Part shown: piece by piece, positions 1 to 5,191 of the stretch
How the letters are laid out: each line of letters begins with the position of its first letter
Position numbering within the stretch: position 1 is the stretch's first letter
Assembly (NCBI GenBank): GCA_037130425.1
Contig: JBAXTB010000276.1
Coordinates: forward strand, 1-7,806
Source: M3007 sp037130425
Lineage (GTDB): Bacteria; Bacteroidota; Bacteroidia; Chitinophagales; Saprospiraceae
DNA: 7,806 nucleotides
Direction of reading: 5' to 3'
Program-made: the position numbers and the translations under genes
The notes under the pieces: model-generated
The model's input: only the letters and a program-made list of their open reading frames with translations
Told to the model about the DNA's origin: nothing
The model's database searches: none

Positions 1-279
1 GCCAAATACGAAGGCAAATCCCAGGAAATTACCCCGGCCGATTTGACGCCCGAACAAACCCGTCAATGCCGGGAACGCTCCGGATTTTTGTACGATGTGC
101 TGCAATGCCGGGGCGTGGTGCGTTTCGACTATATTTTGGTGGGCGATACCTTTCATATCCTGGAAGCGAACACCATTCCGGGTATTTCCCCGGCCAGTTT
201 AGTGCCGCAACAGGCCCGCGCGGCCGGTTGGGAATTGGGCGATTTTTTTGCCGCCTTGCTTGAAGAAGCGATGGTGTAA
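1..279 (+). CDS. ddl: D-alanine--D-alanine ligase, C-terminal part (5' end outside the window)
   Basis: The frame is open from base 1 and stops with TAA at 277-279, giving the last 92 residues. Ddl is a cytoplasmic ATP-grasp enzyme that joins two D-alanines, using ATP, to make the dipeptide for peptidoglycan precursors. The visible piece carries the end of the ATP-grasp fold. Segment RFDYIL holds an Arg and a Mg-binding Asp (local residues 41 and 43). Segment LEANTIPG holds the Mg-binding Glu and Asn (local 55 and 57), and SLVP follows (local 64-69 region). These match E. coli DdlB R255, D257, E270, N272 and S281 in order and spacing (family knowledge recalled, not aligned by program). The last residues form the usual C-terminal helix. 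No truncation is seen at the 3' end. It is followed 11 nt later by a VanZ-family gene on the same strand, suggesting co-transcription. Another ATP-grasp ligase is possible but unlikely. Confidence 0.93.
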   Translation, partial: AKYEGKSQEITPADLTPEQTRQCRERSGFLYDVLQCRGVVRFDYILVGDTFHILEANTIPGISPASLVPQQARAAGWELGDFFAALLEEAMV

Positions 280-290
280 ACCTCTATATA

Positions 291-671
291 ATGAAATTGA
301 GATACTTGATTCCCGCCGTGCTTTGGCTTTCGGTGATCACATGGCTATCGGTTATACCTAATTTGCAATTGCCATCAGTTAAATTTTTTGCGCCGGATAA
401 GTTGGGTCATGCGGGCGTTTACGGTTTGTTGAGTTGGCTGTTGTTATGGGGCTTTGCGCGCGCGCAGGCGGCTAAAGGCGCGCATATCAGCGCGCGTGAA
501 ACAGGCGGTATTTTGGCATTTGCCGCCGCTTACGGGGTGCTGATGGAGTTTGTGCAATACGCATTTATACCCGGCCGCTATTATGAATACGGTGATATGT
601 TGGCCAATGCAAGCGGCGCCGTATTAGGCTGGCTTGCGTTTCGTTTGTTCAGTCGCCGGAAGTATCCTTAG
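291..671 (+). CDS. VanZ-family small integral membrane protein
   Basis: This 126-residue protein is mostly hydrophobic, with about four membrane segments (roughly residues 5-23, 41-57, 72-92 and 103-120). It shows the conserved VanZ-family pattern: APDKLGH after the first helix (D36, K37, H40), MEFVQ in the third (E86, Q89), a loop R96, then GDMLANASG (D102, N106, G109). The length fits the short single-domain members. The family is named after the teicoplanin-resistance accessory protein VanZ, but most chromosomal members have no proven function, so no resistance role is claimed. The ATG at 291 lies 11 nt after the ddl stop, without a clear Shine-Dalgarno sequence, as is common in Bacteroidota. 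Translation probably depends on the ddl transcript. The pairing with ddl hints at a cell-envelope role, which is inference. The stop is TAG at 669-671. Confidence 0.88.
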   Translation: MKLRYLIPAVLWLSVITWLSVIPNLQLPSVKFFAPDKLGHAGVYGLLSWLLLWGFARAQAAKGAHISARETGGILAFAAAYGVLMEFVQYAFIPGRYYEYGDMLANASGAVLGWLAFRLFSRRKYP

Positions 672-689
672 CGCCGCCTGAAAGGCAGC

Positions 690-754
690 TACTTCGCGCT
701 GATTGCCAATAACTTAGGCCGAAGGCCATGCACAAAGCTATCCAGCGCGAAGTA
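690..754. repeat. 12-bp inverted repeat enclosing a GGCC-GAA-GGCC hairpin
   Basis: Left arm tacttcgcgctg (690-701) is the exact reverse complement of cagcgcgaagta (743-754), separated by 41 nt. Allowing a 2-nt bulge, a further GC/GC pair extends the stem. Inside the spacer GGCC (717-720) and GGCC (724-727) can close a GAA loop, and another small hairpin with a GAA loop lies just upstream (676-686). It begins 18 nt after the vanZ-like stop codon. It could be a REP-like dispersed element, a 3'-end mRNA stabiliser or a terminator lacking a U-tract. The symmetry is seen directly; the role is unknown. Confidence 0.6.
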
Positions 755-825
755 TAGCGATATTGTTTGCGTTCAATAATTTGTAGTATTTTGCGGCCAA
801 TGAGGATGTTTCACAAGGCAACATG

Positions 826-843
826 TTTATTTCGTCAAATAAA
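826..843. other. Short A/T hairpin
   Basis: TTTATTT (826-832) and AAATAAA (837-843) are perfect complements around a 4-nt CGTC loop. The stem has only A-T pairs, so it would be weak as RNA. It may be chance in an A/T-rich spacer, or a protein-binding palindrome. No function is assigned. Confidence 0.3.
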
Positions 844-905
844 AGTTGAAATCGTAGATAATTGTCAACGTGACTGCATGTTTAAAGTGGTTAACATTAG
901 TGAAG

Positions 906-1094
906 AGGTGTCATCTTCGAGGCACGAGAAGGTGACATCTCTGAACGGGAGCGCTCACGTAATCTTTGTTCAGAGATGTCACCTCCTCCTTTGGTCGGAG
1001 ATTACACCTCTGAACGGGAGCGCTCACGTAATCTTTGTTCAGAGATATCACCTCCTCCTTTGGTCGGAGATTACACCTCTGAACGGGACTGCTC
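906..1094. repeat. 69-bp tandem repeat carrying alternating inverted repeats and six near-palindromic 11-mer boxes
   Basis: Two full 69-bp units (940-1008 and 1009-1077) differ at one base (G978 against A1047). A partial third unit runs from 1078 to about 1094. Within the first copy, aggtgacatctctgaac (930-946) and gttcagagatgtcacct (968-984) form a perfect 17-bp inverted repeat with a 21-nt loop that contains the palindrome GAGCGCTC. The right arm can instead pair with agattacacctctgaac (999-1015) at 14 of 17 positions, so alternative hairpins are possible. An 11-mer related to AGGTGACATCT, itself nearly palindromic, occurs in one or other orientation at 906, 930, 974, 999, 1043 and 1068, giving spacings of 24, 44, 25, 44 and 25 nt. 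The array ends just upstream of a likely promoter. It could be an operator cluster, an RNA structure or a dispersed intergenic repeat. The repeats are certain; the role is unknown. Confidence 0.9.
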
Positions 1095-1110
1095 GGATAC
1101 AGTAAAAAAC

Positions 1111-1118
1111 TAATTTTG
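1111..1118 (+). promoter_or_regulatory. Candidate Bacteroidota -7 promoter box (TAATTTTG)
   Basis: TAATTTTG matches the Bacteroidota sigma-ABfr -7 consensus TAnnTTTG exactly and lies 46 nt before the ATG at 1165, implying a leader of about 40 nt. No good TTTG -33 element is seen about 20 nt upstream, where CTG is the closest match, so this may be a weak or activator-dependent promoter. The repeat array ends about 17 nt upstream, close enough for a bound protein to influence it. Confidence 0.45.
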
Positions 1119-1164
1119 CGGCAGCCTCATTCGGTATTTCAAAATCATTTAAAAACGTTATTGC

Positions 1165-1896
1165 ATGAAATTCCAACATCTTTTTGCGCTGGCAGTCCTC
1201 TTCTTGCCGGCATTTTCCTACGGTATCGGAACCTATAATGTAGGCGACAAACTCAATGTACTCGCCCCCAAAGGTCTGATCTTACGCGAAACCGCCGCAG
1301 CCACCGGCAAAAAAATCCTGACGATCGATCCGGGCGCTGTTGTGACGGTGCTGAAGGACGATTTCAAAAAAACGCCTTACTCTGTGCTTGAATTCACGGG
1401 TTTTACCATCAAAGGGTATTGGGTAAAAGTACGCACAGGCGCCGGGAAAGAAGGTTTTGTATTCGACGGTTATTTGTCGTCGTACCAAATTCCCGGCAAT
1501 GTGCCCAACGGCGATGACCCAAATGATCCCGACGGCACGGCTTCTTTGCAGGAGCGTTATTTGCTGCTGCACACGAAGAAAAAAGGCAAACGCATTGATT
1601 TGTCAAAAGAAGGCAACCGCTACGAACATTACCGCCAATTGTTTGCCAACGGCGCCGAAGTGGAAATCAACACCGGCGAAGGCGGCTCGCAGTACACCAT
1701 CAAGTTTAACAAAGGCGTGACAATTGAAGAAGCCTACCTGATCGGCCAGGCAATGTGGATGGAAAATGCGGAAGGCGGTTACAAATCAACCTTTACAAAG
1801 GGTAAAATTGAAATGCTGAGCAAGGATCAACTGTACGCTGCGGACGTTGAGAATAAAGCGGGTGTCGTGATTTTGACGATGAGCCACGCGGATTAA
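1165..1896 (+). CDS. Secreted SH3b-like domain protein of unknown function
   Basis: This 243-residue protein starts with a signal peptide: Lys2, a hydrophobic stretch at about residues 5-17, and probable cleavage near SYG at 18-20. No lipobox cysteine is present, so it is likely periplasmic or secreted. Residues about 26-105 resemble a bacterial SH3 (SH3b) fold: VGDKLNVLAPKGLILRE, a turn with PGAVVTVL, then GYWVKVRT and KEGFVFDGYLS. SH3b domains usually bind peptidoglycan or proteins. An Asp/Asn/Pro-rich linker (112-124) leads to a C-terminal half (about 128-243) that I do not recognise; it is rich in Lys, Glu and aromatic residues and looks like mixed alpha/beta. The ATG at 1165 is chosen because the signal peptide begins there. 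No Shine-Dalgarno is visible, but an A-rich leader and a TAATTTTG box lie upstream. It faces the pump gene at 2132 convergently. It stands alone, so context gives no function. Confidence 0.82.
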   Translation: MKFQHLFALAVLFLPAFSYGIGTYNVGDKLNVLAPKGLILRETAAATGKKILTIDPGAVVTVLKDDFKKTPYSVLEFTGFTIKGYWVKVRTGAGKEGFVFDGYLSSYQIPGNVPNGDDPNDPDGTASLQERYLLLHTKKKGKRIDLSKEGNRYEHYRQLFANGAEVEINTGEGGSQYTIKFNKGVTIEEAYLIGQAMWMENAEGGYKSTFTKGKIEMLSKDQLYAADVENKAGVVILTMSHAD

Positions 1897-1914
1897 TTCC
1901 GAGCTTTATAAGGC

Positions 1915-2087
1915 AGATTACATGATTTAAGATTACATGATTTAAGATTTTAGATGTAAGTGTAACGCTTAGCATTACGCAAATCTAATCAGAGCCTGTT
2001 TTCGTTGCAAAAACTAAAGATGCGACCAGAATGCCCGGAAATAAGCGCCCTCCTTCTTAAATCATGTAATCTTAAATCATGTAATCT
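1915..2087. repeat. 33-bp perfect inverted repeat made of tandem 15-mers between convergent genes
   Basis: The left arm (1915-1947) contains two tandem copies of gattacatgatttaa (1916-1930, 1931-1945), followed by a decayed third. The right arm (2055-2087) holds the exact reverse complement, again as two tandem copies with a partial third after it. The arms pair over 33 bp without mismatch around a 107-nt spacer (1948-2054). The spacer holds a further imperfect inverted repeat, gtaacgct/agcattac (about 1962-1978), and no gene. The element fills most of the space between the SH3b gene (stop 1894-1896) and the pump gene (stop 2132-2134). It could act as a bidirectional transcription barrier or be a miniature mobile or repeat element. 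No long U-tract supports a classical terminator. Confidence 0.9.
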
Positions 2088-2131
2088 TAAATCCTTAAGT
2101 CAATGACATCGCCCGCCAGCGTAAACCGCTT

Positions 2132-5100
2132 TTACCGCGCCCGTTTTGCCAACGCTGCATACACCCCCGGAATCACAAACAAGGTCAATACCAACGAAAA
2201 CAACAAACCGCCCACTACCACAACACCCAGCGGAATCCGCGAAGTAGCGGCCGCGCCCAAGGCCAAGGCAATCGGCGTAGCGCCCAGCACCGTGGCCAGC
2301 GTGGTCATCAAAATCGGGCGCATACGTGCCTGCGCGGCCTCTTGCACCGCCTCCAGCCTGCTCATGCCCAATGCCCGTTTTTGATTGGAAAACTCCACAA
2401 TCAGGATACCGTTTTTGGTCACCAAACCAATCAGCATAATCATGCCGATTTGGGAGAAAATATTGAAGGTATTGCCGGTTACATACAAACTGATATAAGC
2501 GCCCGCAATGGCTAACGGCACCGTAAGCATGATGATAAACGGATCGCGGAAACTCTCAAATTGCGCCGCCAGAATCAGGTAAATCAGTCCCAACGCCAGC
2601 AAAAACGCAAAGGATGTGTTGCCGCTGCTCTCCCGGAAATCGCGGGAAGGGCCGCTCAGGTCGGTTTCAAAGGACTCGTCCAGCACTTTTTTCCCAATAC
2701 GTTCCATTGCTTCAATGCCTTCACCCAAGGTTTTGCCCGGCGCCAAACCGGCGCTGATCGTGGCGCTTTTGTAGCGGTTAAAGTGGTACAACGTGGGCGG
2801 ACTACTGCTTTCCGTAAAATGCACCACATTGTCGAGTTGTACCATTTCGCCGCGGTTATTGCGCACGTACAAAGCGGCCAAATCCAGCGGTTCGTCGCGG
2901 TCGGCTCGATCCACTTGACCGATAACCTGGTATTGTTTTCCGTTTTGCAGGAAATAGCCGAAACGGCGACCGGAAAGCGCCAATTGCAAGGCTTGGCTCA
3001 CATCATACACATTGATCCCCAACTCTGCCGCCTTTAACCGGTCGATTTCTACTTGCAATTCCGGTTTGTTAAATTTCAGGTTTACATCCACATTCGCAAA
3101 CGTAGGATCCTTGCGGGCCTCGTCCATAAACTGCGGGATTTTTTCCTTTATTTTATCAAAACTCAGGTTTTGAATCACAAACTGCACAGGCAATCCAAAA
3201 CCGGAAGCCAGGCTGGTGGTGATCGTTTGCTCCTGATTCGGGAACACGCGCGCACCCGTGTAGCGCTTGTACATGCGCAACATTTGTTCATAAATCTGTT
3301 GCTGCGAACGCGTGCGTTTTTCTTTGTCGGGCAACAATACGCTGATAAAACCGGTGTTGGTACCGCCTGCGGTAAAACGACCGGGCGCGGTAATGCCGAA
3401 CACCATTTCATTTTCCGGAATACTGTCCATTGCAAGTTGCGCGATGTCCATGATGACGCGCTCGGTGCGGTCATAATCGGTGCCTTCGGGCGTGGTGATG
3501 TTGGCGCGGATCAGCGAGCGGTCTTCCAGCGGGGCGAGTTCGCTTTTGATGTCTTTTTGGATATACCAGATCGCAGCAAAACACGCCGCCAGGATGACAA
3601 AACTAAGCCATTTAAACTTTAGAAAACCGCGCAGCATGGCGCCGTAGCCGTTTTCCATGCCCCGAAAAAAAGGCTCGGTGACATTGTAAAACCAACCGTG
3701 TTTGCCGCTGCCGCCGAGTTTTACGTTCAAAACCGGTGTCAAGGTAAGCGATACGAAGGCAGAAATCAGCACCGCGCCGGCTACCACAATCCCGAATTCA
3801 CGGAACAGCCTCCCCGTAAACCCTTGCAGGAAAATAACCGGGATAAACACCACTGCCAGCGTAATACTGGTACTGATGACGGCAAAAAAGATTTCCCGCG
3901 TACCCTCGCGCGCGGCGGTCATTTTATCCATGCCCGCCTCCATCTTTTTAAAGATATTTTCCGTGACCACGATCCCGTCGTCGACGACCAAGCCGGTTGC
4001 TAATACGATGGCCAACAGCGTCAATACGTTGATACTGAAGCCGAACGTGTACATGATAAAAAAAGCGCCAATGAGGGAAACCGGGATGTCCACCAAGGGC
4101 CGCAGGGCAATGACCCAGTTGCGGAAAAAGAGGAAAATGATGAGCACTACCAGCCCAATTGCGATGGCTAAGGTTTCCTGTACTTCGGAAATGGCCCTGC
4201 GCACGAATTTCGATTTATCTACCCCTATGGAAATGATAATGTCCGGCGGAAGTTCTTTTTTGATTTGCTCAAAACGCTTGTAAAACTCGTCGGCGATTTC
4301 AATATAATTGGAACCCGGCTGCGGAATGACGGCAAGGCTCAAGCCGGCAATATTATTACGCCGCGCACCGGTTTCTTCGTCTTCCGGCCCCAATACCGCT
4401 TCGCCCAAGTCCTTAAACCGAATGGTACGACCGGCAGTTTGCTGCACAATCATGTCGTTAAAATCGTCCTCCGTGCTCAGGCGACCGTAGGCTTTTACCG
4501 TAAGTTCGGTGACATCGCCGCGCACTTTACCGGCGGGGAGTTCCACGTTTTCCCGGATCAGGGCATTTTGAACGTCTTGTACGGTCAGGTTGTGGGCCAC
4601 CAATTTGACCGGATCCATCCAAAGCCGCATGGCGGAGCGTTTTTGCCCGAAAATATTCACCCCGGAAACGCCCGGAATCGTTTGGATTTTTTCCAGAATA
4701 TTGTTTTCCGCAAAATCACTCAGTTCCATGATGTTGCGGGTGCTGCTCTGAATGGGCACGAAAATAATCGGGTCGCCCGAAGCATCGGCTTTTTGGATTA
4801 CCGGCGGCGCATCAATGTCTTGCGGCAAATTGCGGGTTGTTTGGCTCACCTTGTCGCGCACGTCGTTGGCCGCTTGTTCAAGGTCGGAGCCGAGCGTGAA
4901 TTCTACCGTAATCACACTGGCGCCCAAGGCCGATTGGGAGGAAATACTGCGTACCCCGGCGATCCCGTTGATGGCTTTTTCCAGTGGCTCTGTGATCTGA
5001 CTTTCAATGACTTCCGCATTGGCGCCGGTGTAGTTGGTGCGTACCGTAATATTTGGCGGATCAATGGCCGGATATTCCCGCACCCCAAGGTAGCGGTAGC

Positions 5101-5182
5101 CGATGGCGCCGAACACCACAATCAGGATGGAGGCAACGGTGGCGAGTACGGGGCGATTCAGTGAAAGATCGGAAAGATTCAT
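2132..5182 (-). CDS. RND-family efflux pump, inner-membrane permease subunit (HAE1/AcrB-like)
   Basis: This 1016-residue protein has full family length (usually about 1000-1050). RND permeases are homotrimeric proton antiporters that export drugs, lipids or other amphiphiles from the periplasm or inner membrane, through a fusion protein and an outer-membrane channel. TM1 is at about 11-30, followed by a large periplasmic domain (about 31-335), TM2-TM6 (about 337-485), TM7 (about 523-541), a second periplasmic domain, and TM8-TM12 (about 857-1012). The proton-relay residues are present: D401-D402 in GLVVDDGIVVTENIF (AcrB D407/D408) and K923 in GLVTKNGILIVEF (AcrB K940). RMRPILMT near residue 953 matches the TM11 Arg region. 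Paired acidic residues followed by an amphiphile-type TM4 argue for HAE1 rather than a metal-type HME pump; the substrate is unknown. The ATG is 9 nt after the receptor stop codon with no strong Shine-Dalgarno. No membrane-fusion or TolC-like gene adjoins it here, which is unusual. Confidence 0.95.
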   Translation of the reverse strand: MNLSDLSLNRPVLATVASILIVVFGAIGYRYLGVREYPAIDPPNITVRTNYTGANAEVIESQITEPLEKAINGIAGVRSISSQSALGASVITVEFTLGSDLEQAANDVRDKVSQTTRNLPQDIDAPPVIQKADASGDPIIFVPIQSSTRNIMELSDFAENNILEKIQTIPGVSGVNIFGQKRSAMRLWMDPVKLVAHNLTVQDVQNALIRENVELPAGKVRGDVTELTVKAYGRLSTEDDFNDMIVQQTAGRTIRFKDLGEAVLGPEDEETGARRNNIAGLSLAVIPQPGSNYIEIADEFYKRFEQIKKELPPDIIISIGVDKSKFVRRAISEVQETLAIAIGLVVLIIFLFFRNWVIALRPLVDIPVSLIGAFFIMYTFGFSINVLTLLAIVLATGLVVDDGIVVTENIFKKMEAGMDKMTAAREGTREIFFAVISTSITLAVVFIPVIFLQGFTGRLFREFGIVVAGAVLISAFVSLTLTPVLNVKLGGSGKHGWFYNVTEPFFRGMENGYGAMLRGFLKFKWLSFVILAACFAAIWYIQKDIKSELAPLEDRSLIRANITTPEGTDYDRTERVIMDIAQLAMDSIPENEMVFGITAPGRFTAGGTNTGFISVLLPDKEKRTRSQQQIYEQMLRMYKRYTGARVFPNQEQTITTSLASGFGLPVQFVIQNLSFDKIKEKIPQFMDEARKDPTFANVDVNLKFNKPELQVEIDRLKAAELGINVYDVSQALQLALSGRRFGYFLQNGKQYQVIGQVDRADRDEPLDLAALYVRNNRGEMVQLDNVVHFTESSSPPTLYHFNRYKSATISAGLAPGKTLGEGIEAMERIGKKVLDESFETDLSGPSRDFRESSGNTSFAFLLALGLIYLILAAQFESFRDPFIIMLTVPLAIAGAYISLYVTGNTFNIFSQIGMIMLIGLVTKNGILIVEFSNQKRALGMSRLEAVQEAAQARMRPILMTTLATVLGATPIALALGAAATSRIPLGVVVVGGLLFSLVLTLFVIPGVYAALAKRAR

Positions 5183-5191
5183 GATGTCAGG

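Larger units (their letters stand above)
672..1164. other. 493-nt gene-free region rich in inverted and direct repeats
   Basis: No convincing gene was found here on either strand. From left to right it contains a small hairpin GCCT-GAA-AGGC (676-686), a 12-bp inverted repeat (690-754), an A/T-rich hairpin (826-843), an array of near-palindromic 11-mer boxes within 69-bp repeats (906-1094), and a probable promoter box (1111-1118) for the gene starting at 1165. An open frame at 767-1105 is present, but its repeated peptide simply reflects the 69-bp repeat (23 codons), so it is not annotated as a gene. None of the hairpins is followed by a clear T-run, so no intrinsic terminator for the vanZ-like gene is called. 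Confidence 0.7.

Noticed and set aside
291..671. Teicoplanin-resistance gene vanZ
   Set aside because: Family membership is clear, but there are no vanR/S/H/A/X genes, and most chromosomal VanZ-family proteins have no shown resistance role.
676..754. Intrinsic terminator of the ddl-vanZ transcript
   Set aside because: Stems are present but no T-run follows either hairpin, so only a structural element is annotated.
906..1094. CRISPR array
   Set aside because: The 69-bp units abut with one mismatch and have no unique spacers; there are only two full copies and no cas gene nearby.
767..1105. A 112-codon open frame on the + strand with a repeated 23-residue peptide
   Set aside because: It starts at TTG without a ribosome site. 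Its repeated peptide is a direct result of the 69-bp DNA repeat being a multiple of three, and the composition (Cys, His and Arg scattered) is unlike a real protein. The inverted-repeat structure explains the region better.
1282..1606. Minus-strand open frames opposite the SH3b gene
   Set aside because: The + strand frame has a signal peptide and a domain-like pattern; the antisense products have neither and show low-complexity Arg/Cys/Gln composition.
4265..5164. Long + strand open frame of 299 codons opposite the pump gene
   Set aside because: It is antisense to a full-length RND permease with intact family motifs, and has no recognisable domain. The other long + strand frames between 2103 and 4490 are rejected for the same reason.
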